Below, one piece after another: positions 8,947 to 17,821 of a stretch of 64,000 bases of DNA. The notes under the pieces were generated by a model, which worked only from the letters and a program-made list of their open reading frames with translations, made no database searches and was not told where the DNA came from. This DNA comes from an uncultured Mediterranea sp. (GTDB lineage: Bacteria; Bacteroidota; Bacteroidia; Bacteroidales; Bacteroidaceae). Position 1 is the first letter of the stretch. Each line of letters begins with the position of its first letter. The DNA lies in assembly GCF_902493215.1 (NCBI RefSeq), contig NZ_CABUOL010000001.1:1-64000 (forward strand), written 5' to 3'. The position numbers and the translations under genes were made by a program.

Positions 8947-8986
8947 GGCAAAAGCCTCCAAGAAAAGCATTAAGATTATGTTAAAA

Positions 8987-9020
8987 AAAAGCCCCGAAGA
9001 ACATTGTCTTCAGGGCTTTT
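8987..9020 (-). terminator. Intrinsic terminator of pta-ackA
   Basis: AAAAGCCCCGAAGA (8987-9000) pairs with TCTTCAGGGCTTTT (9007-9020) at 13 of 14 positions with a 6-base loop. On the minus strand the stem is followed by a run of eight or more T. It lies 22 bases beyond the ackA stop. Confidence 0.9.
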
Positions 9021-9042
9021 CCCTATTTGTTCAGTTTGTATT

Positions 9043-10245
9043 TCAGGCCTTTTTGTTCAGAATAGTCATGGTATCCGAAGCAATCATCAGCTCTTCGTCG
9101 GTAGGAATAACCACCACCTTCACCTTCGAATCGTCGGCAGAGATAATGGCTTCTTCACCACGTACTTTGTTCTTCTCGGCATCCAGTTTCACGCCCATAT
9201 ATTCCAAACCGGAGCAAGCACCCCAACGGGCCGATGCCTGGTTCTCACCTACACCACCAGTGAAGACAATCACGTCCACACCACCCAAAGCGGCTGCGTA
9301 TGCACCGATGTATTTCTTGATACGGTAGAAGTACATATTCTCGGCCAGAATGGCTTTCGGATCACCGGCAGCCACAGCATTCTCCAAGTCGCGCATATCA
9401 CTCGACTTGCCGAAAATACCCATCACACCACTCTTTTTGTTAAGCAGATTGGATACACCGGCAGCATCCAAGTGCTCCTTCTCCATAATGAATGTCACGG
9501 CACCGCCATCGATATCACCGCTACGTGTACCCATCATCAGACCTTCGAGCGGAGTAAGGCCCATGCTGGTATCTACACACTTACCGTCCTTGATGGCCGA
9601 AATGGAACCGCCGTTACCGATGTGGCAGGTAATGATTTTTGTACCTTCGGCCTGAATACCCAGGAACTCGCATACACGTTTTGATACATAACGGTGAGAA
9701 GTTCCGTGGAAGCCATAACGACGTACACCATATTTCTCATACAATCTATAAGGTACCGCATACATATAGGCATAGTCGGGCATTGTCTGATGGAAGGCTG
9801 TATCGAATACTCCAATCTGAGGAACATTCGGTAGGATAGCTTCGATGGCACGGACACCTTTCAGGTTGGCAGGATTATGGAGCGGAGCCAGGTCGTTGCA
9901 GGCAGTGAAGGCGTCAAGCACCTCTTTTGTCAGCAAAACCGATTCACTGAACTTTTCACCTCCATGTACCATACGGTGGCCTACGGCATTGATTTCGTCC
10001 AGCGACTTGATAGCACCATATTCAGGAGATACAAGGGTATTCAGGATAAATTCCACACCGACTGTATGCTCGGGAATGTTCTTTTCCAGAATCTTCTTTT
10101 CACCGTTCGGCAAGGTAAATTTCAGGAAAGAATCGGGCAAACCGATTTTTTCAATACCACCCTGGGCTATAACAGCCTTGTGGTCCATGTCAAACAATTT
10201 ATACTTGATGGAAGAACTGCCACAGTTCAATACTAATACTTTCAT
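9043..10245 (-). CDS. ackA: Acetate kinase
   Basis: Interconverts acetyl phosphate plus ADP with acetate plus ATP, the ATP-yielding last step of fermentation. The frame extends further upstream, but the ATG at 10245 begins the invariant MKVLVLNCGSSSIKYKLFD N-terminus, giving 400 residues, the normal length. HRMVHGGEKF, HGTSHRYVSKRV, CHIGNGGSISAI and DTSMGLTPLEGLMMGTRSG are ASKHA-kinase signatures, and FTGGVGEN lies near the C-terminus. It follows pta by 25 bases in one operon, and an intrinsic terminator follows. Confidence 0.98.
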   Translation of the reverse strand: MKVLVLNCGSSSIKYKLFDMDHKAVIAQGGIEKIGLPDSFLKFTLPNGEKKILEKNIPEHTVGVEFILNTLVSPEYGAIKSLDEINAVGHRMVHGGEKFSESVLLTKEVLDAFTACNDLAPLHNPANLKGVRAIEAILPNVPQIGVFDTAFHQTMPDYAYMYAVPYRLYEKYGVRRYGFHGTSHRYVSKRVCEFLGIQAEGTKIITCHIGNGGSISAIKDGKCVDTSMGLTPLEGLMMGTRSGDIDGGAVTFIMEKEHLDAAGVSNLLNKKSGVMGIFGKSSDMRDLENAVAAGDPKAILAENMYFYRIKKYIGAYAAALGGVDVIVFTGGVGENQASARWGACSGLEYMGVKLDAEKNKVRGEEAIISADDSKVKVVVIPTDEELMIASDTMTILNKKA

Positions 10246-10270
10246 AATCTTACTTTTTATCCAAGGTTCA

Positions 10271-11287
10271 TCATTTGTTGGCTTTTGCAGCGATAGCCTG
10301 ATTGGCTGTAATGGCAATCATGCGATATACATCTTCGATGGAGCAACCGCGTGAAAGGTCGTTCACCGGACGGGCAATACCCTGAAGGATAGGACCTACA
10401 GCATCGGCATGTCCCAAGCGCTGAACCAGTTTATAAGAAATATTACCTACCTCCAGACTGGGCACTACCAATACGTTGGCATGACCGGCAATGGATGAAC
10501 CCGGAGCCTTGCTGGCACCGACCTCGGGAACCAGGGCTGCATCGGCCTGCAGTTCGCCGTCGATGGCGATATCGGGAGCCATTTCCTTGGCCAATTTCAA
10601 TGCTTCCACCACTTTGTCTACCACTTCGTGTTTGGCAGAACCTTTCGTTGAGAAGCTCAGCAGTGCTACTTTCGGATCAAGACCTGCCACAGCTTGAGCT
10701 GTACGGGCTGTACATACAGCAATCTGAGCCAATTGAGATGCATCGGGTACCGGAGTTACCGCAACATCACCCATCACCAGAATACCGTTCTTACCATATT
10801 CAGGAGCATGAGTCAGCAACAGCATGGCACCTGAAACACAAGTGATGCCCGGAGCAGTCTTGATGATTTGCAAAGCCGGACGCAGTACATCACCCGTCGT
10901 ATTGCGGGCACCGGCCAACTGACCGTCGGCATCACCATTCTTGATAATAAGGCAGCCCAAATACAAAGGATCAAGCACCAGTTTACGGGCTTCCTCGATA
11001 GTCATGCCTTTCTTCTTGCGCAATTCGCACAACAACTGTGCATACTCTTCCTGCTTCGGATGGTTGGCAGGATCGATGATGGTAGCCTTACCGATATTAC
11101 CCAACCCCCACTCCTTGGCACAAGCGTGGATTTCATCAGGATTACCCAAAAGAATCAGGTCAGCAATGCCGTCAGTCAGAATCTGATTAGCAGCTTTCAA
11201 GGTACGTTCTTCTGTACCTTCAGGAAGAACGATGCGTTGGCGGTCGGCCTTGGCGCGTTCAAGAATTTCATTAATTAATCTTTGCAT
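10271..11287 (-). CDS. pta: Phosphate acetyltransferase
   Basis: A 338-residue short-form Pta that converts acetyl-CoA and phosphate into acetyl phosphate and CoA. The start MQRLINEILERAKADRQRIVLPEG is standard, and the later segments AGARNTTGDVLRPALQ, SFSTKGSAKHEVVDKV, DGELQADAALVPEVG and KAPGSSIAGHANVLVVP are strongly conserved. It precedes ackA on the minus strand. Upstream is a striking palindrome (11336-11395) whose pta-side arm contains a minus-strand TATTTTTG box. Confidence 0.98.
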   Translation of the reverse strand: MQRLINEILERAKADRQRIVLPEGTEERTLKAANQILTDGIADLILLGNPDEIHACAKEWGLGNIGKATIIDPANHPKQEEYAQLLCELRKKKGMTIEEARKLVLDPLYLGCLIIKNGDADGQLAGARNTTGDVLRPALQIIKTAPGITCVSGAMLLLTHAPEYGKNGILVMGDVAVTPVPDASQLAQIAVCTARTAQAVAGLDPKVALLSFSTKGSAKHEVVDKVVEALKLAKEMAPDIAIDGELQADAALVPEVGASKAPGSSIAGHANVLVVPSLEVGNISYKLVQRLGHADAVGPILQGIARPVNDLSRGCSIEDVYRMIAITANQAIAAKANK

Positions 11288-11335
11288 GATATAATAAGAT
11301 TGTATGTTAAATACTAGCCCATATTGTGTTTATCA

Positions 11336-11395
11336 CGCCGCAAAAATACACAATTTTGCAATATCAACATTGCAATCCAGCGTATTTTTGCGGCG
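11336..11395 (-). promoter_or_regulatory. Symmetric palindrome with promoter-like boxes upstream of pta
   Basis: CGCCGCAAAAATAC (11336-11349) is perfectly repeated in inverse at 11382-11395 with a 32-base spacer. Each arm contains TATTTTTG (TAnnTTTG) on opposite strands, so the minus-strand copy at 11341-11348 may be the pta promoter. The spacer also holds TTGCAAT and its inverse. It may also act as a terminator for the gene ending at 11424. Confidence 0.6.
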
Positions 11396-11423
11396 AGAAC
11401 GACAAATATTATAATATTTAACA

Positions 11424-12866
11424 CTACCGGATTATTCCGGGAGCCACATTCTTATATTGCTCCATGCATACCCCGACCGGAGCACCGATATAGGTAGGAT
11501 CGCAGATAATATACTTTTGCCCGTTGTCCAAGAGGATGTAGTCACCCGACACATCTTCGGTAAAACATACGGCCGAAGCAATGTGGTTAGGATAATCGAG
11601 CAACACGGCTTTCAGTCCCAACAAATCGCGGACCAATACGGCATAGAGCATGGCGCGGTCCTCACAATCACAATAGGGATAATAGAAAGTCTCGTCGGGA
11701 AAATTGGGTTTCTCGTAACCGAATTGTTCACCGTCCGTCTGATAAGGAAAAGCCGTCTGTACAAAATGCAACAACAGAGCAGCGGCTTCCCGCTGTCCTT
11801 TTCCGGCAACGGCTTCCTTCAGCTGTGCATACAATTCCGCACAAAGTGACACACTCATGGGAGTATGATAGTGAACAGCTACGTCACACTGAGGATAGTC
11901 ACGATAGAAATCAATCAGATTCTTGTCTACAGAAGTACGTACGCTCCACGAAGCGTTTTCAGGTTTCCATACCCGATCTTCCTTCGTTCCTGACAATTCA
12001 GGCGCCTGCTCCATACGCAGGCTTATCAGGTTCTTGGCATCGGCAAAATCGTTCCGATAGGTATAAATACTCATAGATCCGTCCTTGAAAGGTTCAAAGA
12101 CATAATATCGCAAACCGTCCATCGTCAGATAGGGAACACCATAAATATTGTCGGCCGTAGCTATCAACAAGCGCAAACGGCCATCTATCTTGGCCAAACG
12201 TACTTTATAACCCGATTGGGTCAACAGGAACATCTGAAGGAAAGTAATCTGGTCAGCCTTATCGGCACCATATAACTGCATACCTATCGCCTTTGTAAAC
12301 AGCAAATAGGCCCAATCATTCAGATGATACTGTTTCTTGACCGACAGGCAGTCATAAAGCATCGTTTCATATGGCTCTTTACAAAGATATTTCCAGGCAT
12401 CGGCAACATCGGCTTCACTACTTCCCTTCAATTGCAGGCCTGCCGCAGGAGCAGTAAACAGTTCAATGCTCACACCGTAGAACAAGACAGACGTCCGCTT
12501 CACATCACCGGCCGGCTCCACTTCGGGCATAGTTATTTCAACAGGCTCGTACGTATCTTCAGGAGTGCGTTCTTCTCCTACCGGCACAGCAACCGGCTCC
12601 GTTGCAGGCACCTTGGGATCGAACACAACCGGCTGGGGCGGTTCCAACCTCAGATGAGTTTCAAGCGGCTTGAAGGCGTCGAATTCCTCCCAGGCCTGGC
12701 GCAAGGAGTTTTCGAAATCGGCATCCGCTTTTTTCTTGAATTGTTCAAACGCCGCATTCTGCTGTTTTTCGAATTCTGCAAATTCCTTCTCTATATCCTG
12801 TGCAAACAGGCCCGACTGGGTCAGACAACCTGCAAATGCCAACAAGCAACTTAGAACCTTTTTCAT
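11424..12866 (-). CDS. Secreted transglutaminase-like protein with a coiled-coil N-terminus
   Basis: A 480-residue exported protein (signal peptide about 1-22, ending near GLFAQ). Residues about 24-65 are a charged, Phe- and Gln-rich helix (EKEFAEFEKQQNAAFEQFKK), probably a coiled coil, followed by a Pro/Val/Glu-rich linker. The C-terminal third carries a possible transglutaminase/papain-like triad: Cys in YYPYCDCEDRAML, His in PNHIASAV and Asp in KYIICDPTYIG. That pattern suggests a cysteine protease or transglutaminase-fold enzyme, but no substrate is evident. It is the last gene of a three-gene minus-strand operon of exported proteins. Confidence 0.7.
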   Translation of the reverse strand: MKKVLSCLLAFAGCLTQSGLFAQDIEKEFAEFEKQQNAAFEQFKKKADADFENSLRQAWEEFDAFKPLETHLRLEPPQPVVFDPKVPATEPVAVPVGEERTPEDTYEPVEITMPEVEPAGDVKRTSVLFYGVSIELFTAPAAGLQLKGSSEADVADAWKYLCKEPYETMLYDCLSVKKQYHLNDWAYLLFTKAIGMQLYGADKADQITFLQMFLLTQSGYKVRLAKIDGRLRLLIATADNIYGVPYLTMDGLRYYVFEPFKDGSMSIYTYRNDFADAKNLISLRMEQAPELSGTKEDRVWKPENASWSVRTSVDKNLIDFYRDYPQCDVAVHYHTPMSVSLCAELYAQLKEAVAGKGQREAAALLLHFVQTAFPYQTDGEQFGYEKPNFPDETFYYPYCDCEDRAMLYAVLVRDLLGLKAVLLDYPNHIASAVCFTEDVSGDYILLDNGQKYIICDPTYIGAPVGVCMEQYKNVAPGIIR

Positions 12867-12877
12867 AACAACATACT

Positions 12878-13672
12878 TTATTTGATCAATACCATTTCAT
12901 ACGTAGCGCAACGGCGGTCATTGGGAATGGCATATACCCACTTCAACACGTTCTGATAGGTCACCTCACCGGTAAAAGGAATGTCTTCTTTCGTAGCCAC
13001 AAACATCATATTGATTTTTTCACTGCTGGCTCCCCGTTTCTCCATCCGGTAATCCACCATGTTGCTGAAAGGTATCTTATATTCCTTTCCGGCCTTCAGC
13101 TGCTGGTTTCCTTCATAACCGTTGGGATAAAGCAAAGCGCCTCCGTCGCTGTCAAACCAGAAGAATTTCAGATACGAATCTGTTCCGTAAACCTTCAACC
13201 GGCAGGTGAACACGTCACCTTCCTTGTACAAGCTGGACACACCCTTGACTTCCATCGCATACGATTTGTCCACTCTTTCATCCTTCTGCACTATTGCGTC
13301 AATCGTCACTACCTTAAACAGGCTCTTGGTAGAGGTATCCCAAAATTCTTCCACCTTCTTTTTCGTAACATTCACCATTCCACCGATGGCCAACACATTC
13401 ATTTGCGAATATGCCTCCTGAAACTCATCACCACCTTCTTGCGTTATCTGCCCGAAGACCGACCACACATTCTCCATGACTCCTGCCTTGCGCAGAGCCT
13501 CTTTTTTGGCTTCCAGGAATGCACGTTCCTCGGCTTCTTTCAGCGTGATGTCGTCACTAACCTGCCAGCGCCCTTGTACGCCTTTCACCTTTACGGTTTT
13601 TTGTGCGTACAAAGGCGCTGCAGCCATCAGTGTCAGAAGGAACATCCAAACAATCAGATATTTCCTTTCCAT
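12878..13672 (-). CDS. Exported protein with LPP20/FlgT-like N-terminus and DUF4384-like C-terminus
   Basis: 264 residues with a signal peptide (about 1-23, ending PLYAQ). The first part (VKVKGVQGRWQVSDDITLKEA and an Ala/Glu/Lys-rich helix) resembles the N-terminal domains of LPP20/FlgT-type envelope proteins. The segment GDVFTCRLKVYGTDSYLKFF with LLYPNGYEGNQQLKAGKEYKIP matches the DUF4384 pattern, a small beta-domain often found in secreted or stress proteins. No catalytic site is visible. It lies 31 bases after the LPP20-like gene and 11 bases before the transglutaminase-like gene, suggesting a joint envelope function. Confidence 0.6.
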   Translation of the reverse strand: MERKYLIVWMFLLTLMAAAPLYAQKTVKVKGVQGRWQVSDDITLKEAEERAFLEAKKEALRKAGVMENVWSVFGQITQEGGDEFQEAYSQMNVLAIGGMVNVTKKKVEEFWDTSTKSLFKVVTIDAIVQKDERVDKSYAMEVKGVSSLYKEGDVFTCRLKVYGTDSYLKFFWFDSDGGALLYPNGYEGNQQLKAGKEYKIPFSNMVDYRMEKRGASSEKINMMFVATKEDIPFTGEVTYQNVLKWVYAIPNDRRCATYEMVLIK

Positions 13673-13703
13673 TCAAATCAAATTATATTCTTCCCGTGTT
13701 TTC

Positions 13704-14387
13704 TTATTCAGCCAGTTTGTCCAATTCCTTGGCCAGTTCTTCCGACTTGCCTGCCAGTTCCTGACGGATAGCCTTGATAGCCTCCTGATTGGCAGTCTGC
13801 ATGCTGTAACCGATGGTTACCATCACTTCCACATTCTTGTTGGGCAAAGTTCTGTACACCTCTACCAAAGGAATGGTACGGCCCAATGTTCCGGAAATGA
13901 TGCTCTTGCTGGCAGCCACTACGTTGGACAGGCTGGCAGCCTCTTCCTGACCCATATCGTCGTTGGCCACCTTTGCCTCAATCAGTTGTGAAACCTTTGT
14001 CTGAATCTGTCCGGCCAAGTCAATTTTGGCAGCGTTTGTAGCCTGCAAAGCTGCAGAAGACTGGTTACCGCCAATAGCTCTGGACGAAGCGATATACCAG
14101 AACGGATTGCCTTCCATATCCATTTCGGCCTGCTTCTGCCATGCGTTCTCGAGCTGTTTATCCAAAGGCAGTTTACCTACCGGCGTACGGAAACCTTCCT
14201 TCGTCAGCTTCTTGGCTTCCTTGCGGGCTGCCTTGATTGCTTTCTTCTCAAGGTCCTTGTTCAATACCTTTTCATGCTTTTGCTGATTTTTGAAATCCTT
14301 GTCCGAAGCTTTCATCTGAGCGTTCACATTCATAGAGAAAGACATGATGAACGCCACCAAAGCGGTGAATAATAAAGTCCTTTTCAT
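13704..14387 (-). CDS. Exported LPP20-like protein
   Basis: 227 residues with a clear signal peptide (MKRTLLFTALVAFIMSF..., cleavage near NVNAQ). A very basic region follows (KDLEKKAIKAARKEAKKL), then an LPP20-like alpha/beta domain with NPFWYIASSRAIGGNQSSAAL and LAGQIQTKVSQLIEAKVAND, and an acidic helical tail. No lipobox Cys is seen. It is the first gene of the three-gene minus-strand operon and has a TACATTTG box 60 bases upstream. Function is unknown; relatives are envelope proteins. Confidence 0.6.
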   Translation of the reverse strand: MKRTLLFTALVAFIMSFSMNVNAQMKASDKDFKNQQKHEKVLNKDLEKKAIKAARKEAKKLTKEGFRTPVGKLPLDKQLENAWQKQAEMDMEGNPFWYIASSRAIGGNQSSAALQATNAAKIDLAGQIQTKVSQLIEAKVANDDMGQEEAASLSNVVAASKSIISGTLGRTIPLVEVYRTLPNKNVEVMVTIGYSMQTANQEAIKAIRQELAGKSEELAKELDKLAE

Positions 14388-14446
14388 ACTCTTCTAAGTT
14401 TAAAGATTAATATTTCTATTCAATGTATTACCATCAATCAACGCCG

Positions 14447-14454
14447 CAAATGTA
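14447..14454 (-). promoter_or_regulatory. -7 box for the LPP20-like operon
   Basis: Minus-strand TACATTTG matches TAnnTTTG, 60 bases before the start codon; a TTTG on the same strand lies 22 bases further upstream (14477-14480). Confidence 0.55.
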
Positions 14455-14634
14455 TATAATTATTTTCAAATGGGTGCAAAGTATCCTATTTTTCTTCAGT
14501 TTTTTTCTCTGAAAGAAGGAAATAAAATAATGACAAATTTCATTTTGGTACAAGAAAACGCGCTTATAATCCTCATTTTACACACTTAAAACAAAAAAAC
14601 GAGTGAGTCCCATATACCCGAAACGAATAATGAC

Positions 14635-14642
14635 TAACTTTG
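14635..14642 (+). promoter_or_regulatory. -7 box for lrgAB
   Basis: TAACTTTG fits TAnnTTTG and lies 50 bases upstream of the lrgA start. No clear TTG is seen at the -33 distance. Confidence 0.5.
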
Positions 14643-14692
14643 CGCCCGTTTTCAGTAACATTACATTTTTAAGGTATTAGTTTTTTAGGATT

Positions 14693-15031
14693 ATGATTCG
14701 TCAATGCGCCATCCTTTTCGGATGTCTGGCCTTGGGTGAGCTGATCGTCTGGCTCACGGGCATCAAGCTGCCCTCGAGTATCATCGGTATGCTGCTGCTC
14801 ACCTTGTTTCTTAAATTGGGTTGGATCAAGCTGCACTGGGTGCAGGGTATGTCCGACTTCCTCGTTGCCAACCTCGGTTTCTTCTTCGTGCCCCCCGGCG
14901 TGGCACTGATGCTGTACTTCGACATCATTGCGGCTGAATTCTGGCCCATCGTCACCGCTTCGCTTGTCAGTACTTTGCTGGTTCTTGTTGTCACCGGATG
15001 GGTTCACCAATTAACACGCAAAATCAAATGA
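14693..15031 (+). CDS. lrgA: CidA/LrgA-family membrane protein
   Basis: 112 residues, nearly all hydrophobic, with four predicted membrane segments. The family signature GIKLPSSIIGMLLL (about 22-35) and the NLGFFFVPPGVALM segment (about 61-74) are clear. CidA/LrgA proteins are holin-like and paired with LrgB; in other bacteria the pair modulates murein hydrolase activity or exports small metabolites such as pyruvate or glycolate. Its stop overlaps the next start (ATGA at 15028-15031), so translation is coupled. Confidence 0.92.
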   Translation: MIRQCAILFGCLALGELIVWLTGIKLPSSIIGMLLLTLFLKLGWIKLHWVQGMSDFLVANLGFFFVPPGVALMLYFDIIAAEFWPIVTASLVSTLLVLVVTGWVHQLTRKIK

Positions 15032-15723
15032 CCTACTTAGAAAACGAATTTTTCCTGCTGGCCGTCACGTTCGGCCTCTTTTTCTTTGCCAAGCTGTTGC
15101 AGAAAAAGACCGGCATCATGCTGCTCAACCCCATCTTGTTGACCATTGCCCTGCTCATCCTTTTCCTGAAAACGACAGGTATCAGCTACGAAACCTACAA
15201 CGAAGGCGGACATCTTATCGAATTCTGGCTGAAACCGGCCGTCGTCGCTTTGGGCGTTCCCCTCTACCTGCAACTCGAGACCATCAAGAAACAGCTGCTC
15301 CCCATTCTGCTGTCCCAGCTGGCAGGCTGTATTGTCGGCGTAGTATCAGTCGTATTGATAGCCAAATGGATGGGAGCCTCCGACGAGATTATCTACTCGC
15401 TTGCCCCCAAGTCGGTCACCACCCCCATTGCCATGGAAGTGACCAAGTCGCTGGGAGGCATTCCTTCGCTCACGGCAGCCGTAGTGGTATGCGTAGGGTT
15501 ACTGGGAGGCATTCTGGGCTTCAAGACCATGCGTCTGACCCATATCGGCAGCCCGATGGCGCAAGGTCTGTCCCTGGGTACAGCTGCCCATGCCGTAGGC
15601 ACATCCACCGCCATGGATGTCAGCCGCAAGTACGGGGCATTCGCCAGTCTGGGGCTGACCTTGAATGGCATCTTCACGGCCTTGTTCACCCCTACAATTC
15701 TAAGATTGCTGGGCTTGCTTTAA
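15028..15723 (+). CDS. lrgB: LrgB-family membrane protein
   Basis: 231 residues if started at the ATG that overlaps the lrgA stop. The open frame extends 30 bases upstream, but the overlap start is preferred. About six to seven hydrophobic segments. SLAPKSVTTPIAMEV, IGSPMAQGLSLGTAAHAVG and LGLTLNGIFTALFTP are conserved LrgB segments. It works with the CidA/LrgA partner in the inner membrane; the actual role in Bacteroidales is not established. Confidence 0.92.
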   Translation: MTYLENEFFLLAVTFGLFFFAKLLQKKTGIMLLNPILLTIALLILFLKTTGISYETYNEGGHLIEFWLKPAVVALGVPLYLQLETIKKQLLPILLSQLAGCIVGVVSVVLIAKWMGASDEIIYSLAPKSVTTPIAMEVTKSLGGIPSLTAAVVVCVGLLGGILGFKTMRLTHIGSPMAQGLSLGTAAHAVGTSTAMDVSRKYGAFASLGLTLNGIFTALFTPTILRLLGLL

Positions 15724-15791
15724 CAAAATCCTCCTATCTTTTCATAAAACAGGCTGCACCTCGGATGTAAAATCCGAAAACAGAGTTTTCG

Positions 15792-15823
15792 TTTTGTACT
15801 TCCCTCGGTTTGCACTATCTTTG
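15792..15823 (+). promoter_or_regulatory. Complete Bacteroidetes promoter upstream of the DUF2156 gene
   Basis: TTTTG at 15792-15796, then 19 bases, then TATCTTTG at 15816-15823. This is the -33/-7 arrangement of the primary Bacteroides sigma factor, 33 bases before the start codon. Confidence 0.7.
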
Positions 15824-15856
15824 TTATTCATAAAAAACAGCACTTAGCAAACGATT

Positions 15857-16774
15857 ATGATTGAATTCAAAGATATCACCCCGCAAGACAAGGAACTGAT
15901 AACTTCCTTTACCCAGCATAGTCACCGCCGCAACTGCGATCTGTCGTTCTCCAACCTGTGCAGCTGGCGCTTTCTCTACCACACGCAGTTTGCCGTATTC
16001 GAAGGCTATCTGTTACTGAAGTTCTGGGCCGAAGGCGAGCTGGTGTACATGATGCCCATCGGCCAGGGAGACTTGGGAAAAGTATTGGAAGTCCTGATTC
16101 AGGATGCCCACCAGGAGAAGGCTCCCTTCTGCCTGCTGGGCATCTGCACCGATATGTGCGCAGACCTCGAAGCCCTGATGCCCGGCCGTTTCCAGTTTAC
16201 CGCCGACCGCGACTATGCCGACTACCTGTACCTGCGCACCGACCTGGCAACCCTGGCCGGCAAGAAATTCCAGCCCAAACGCAACCATGTAAACAAGTTC
16301 AAACGGATGTATCCCAACTACGAATACACCGCCATCACTCCCGACCGCATCCAGGAATGCCTCGAACTGGAGGCCGAATGGTGCAAGGCCAACAACTGCG
16401 ACCAGCACGAAGGGACGGGCAATGAACGGCGGGCATTGGTTTATGCTCTTCACCACTTCGAGGAACTGGGTCTGACGGGAGGCATCCTGCACGTAGACGG
16501 ACGTATCGCCGCTTTCACTTTCGGCATGCCCATCAATCAGGATACCTTCGGCGTACATGTAGAAAAGGCTGATACCCGTATCGAAGGCGCTTATGCCATG
16601 ATCAACTACGAGTTTGCCAACCACATCCCCGAGCAATACACCTACATCAACCGCGAAGAAGACCTGGGCATCGAAGGATTGCGTAAGGCCAAGCTGTCTT
16701 ACCAGCCTGCCATTATTCTGGAGAAATACACCGCCTGTCTGCGCGACGAGCCGGTGGAACCTATCAAGTGGTAA
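15857..16774 (+). CDS. DUF2156 (phosphatidylglycerol lysyltransferase C-terminal-like) protein
   Basis: A 305-residue cytoplasmic protein with no membrane segments. It corresponds to the double-GNAT catalytic part of MprF-type aminoacyl-phosphatidylglycerol synthases. DYLYLRTDLATLAGKKFQPKRNHVNKF (from about residue 122), the EAEWCKANNC segment and the INREEDLGIEGLRKAKLSYQP tail are typical. In MprF this domain transfers an amino acid from aminoacyl-tRNA. Whether this stand-alone form uses lipid, peptide or another acceptor is unknown. The next gene, a GNAT acetyltransferase, starts 18 bases downstream. Confidence 0.85.
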   Translation: MIEFKDITPQDKELITSFTQHSHRRNCDLSFSNLCSWRFLYHTQFAVFEGYLLLKFWAEGELVYMMPIGQGDLGKVLEVLIQDAHQEKAPFCLLGICTDMCADLEALMPGRFQFTADRDYADYLYLRTDLATLAGKKFQPKRNHVNKFKRMYPNYEYTAITPDRIQECLELEAEWCKANNCDQHEGTGNERRALVYALHHFEELGLTGGILHVDGRIAAFTFGMPINQDTFGVHVEKADTRIEGAYAMINYEFANHIPEQYTYINREEDLGIEGLRKAKLSYQPAIILEKYTACLRDEPVEPIKW

Positions 16775-16792
16775 CGATTCACTGTATATAAT

Positions 16793-17815
16793 ATGAAAGA
16801 AGATGTCAGAAAGTTGTGGGAGCTCTGCTTCCACGACAGTCCCGCTTTCACCGACCTGTATTTCCGTATGCGATACAGCAACGAAGTGAACCTTACCATC
16901 CGTAGCGGCAACACCGTTATCGCTGCCATGCAGACACTGCCCTACCCCATGACCTTCTGCGGCCAGACCATAGATACCTCTTATATATCGGGAGCCTGTA
17001 CCCATCCCGACTTCCGCGGCAAGGGCGTCATGCGCGAGCTGTTGGCCGAAGCCTTCGGGCGGATGCACACCCAAGGGGTATTGCTGACCACACTCATCCC
17101 GGCCGAACCCTGGCTCTTCGATTACTATGCCCGCAGCGGATATGCGCCAGTCTTCCACGTCTGTCCACAATCCTTCAAGGCAGCTCCTGCCACCGCCCTG
17201 CCACCCGACTATAGGGTGACGGATACTGACAGCTTCGACCCACAACTGTACACCTGCTTTGAACAGAAGATGCGTCAACGTCCCTGCTGTATCCAGCATA
17301 CGGAAGACGACTTCAAGGTTATCCTGGCCGACCTGCAACTGAGCGGCGGCCGCGTCTATCTTCTGCACCACGTACAACGGCATGAAGCAGCCGCCCTGGC
17401 CTTTGCCTACCCCAACGGGGAAGGTGGCCTTCTGATAGGCGAACTGCTGGCCGATTCAGATGAAGAGGCCCGCCTCCTGCTTCAGCACATCTGCCAAACG
17501 AACGGGCAGACCGAACTCCACCTGCTTCGGCCGGTTTCCGGAAATGAAAAGGGAGAGAGACTGGGCATGGGCCGCATCATCCACGCCCACGCCTTGCTCC
17601 AGCTCTACGCCGCCGTCCACCCTGACGAGGAATGGAATCTGGCCCTGACCGACGAACAGCTCCAGACCAATACCGGCTATTACTACCTGAACAACGGGCA
17701 TTGTATGAAAAGTGCCAAACGGCTGCCCGGCAGCCATCTGGCACTCACTATCGGCGAGCTCACGGCCAAGATACTGGCCCCCCAGCATCCCTACATGAGC
17801 CTGATGCTTAATTAA
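16793..17815 (+). CDS. GNAT-family N-acetyltransferase
   Basis: 340 residues. The N-terminal half is a GNAT fold: SYISGACTHPDFRGKGVMRELLAEA (from about residue 63) carries the acetyl-CoA-binding R/Q-x-x-G-x-G/A element, followed by LIPAEPWLFDYYARSGYAPVF. The remaining about 200 residues resemble the second and third domains of Eis-like multi-domain acetyltransferases. The acceptor is unknown. It is cotranscribed with the DUF2156 protein, another GNAT-fold transferase, and faces cdaA convergently across a hairpin repeat. Confidence 0.85.
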   Translation: MKEDVRKLWELCFHDSPAFTDLYFRMRYSNEVNLTIRSGNTVIAAMQTLPYPMTFCGQTIDTSYISGACTHPDFRGKGVMRELLAEAFGRMHTQGVLLTTLIPAEPWLFDYYARSGYAPVFHVCPQSFKAAPATALPPDYRVTDTDSFDPQLYTCFEQKMRQRPCCIQHTEDDFKVILADLQLSGGRVYLLHHVQRHEAAALAFAYPNGEGGLLIGELLADSDEEARLLLQHICQTNGQTELHLLRPVSGNEKGERLGMGRIIHAHALLQLYAAVHPDEEWNLALTDEQLQTNTGYYYLNNGHCMKSAKRLPGSHLALTIGELTAKILAPQHPYMSLMLN

Positions 17816-17821
17816 TGGAGA

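Noticed and set aside
15761..15777. TCGGAT/ATCCGA hairpin after lrgB as a terminator
   Set aside because: The six-base stem is short and lacks a following T run; too weak to annotate.
16013..17383. 456-codon frame antisense across the DUF2156 and GNAT genes
   Set aside because: Spans two real genes and their gap; composition is shadow-like.
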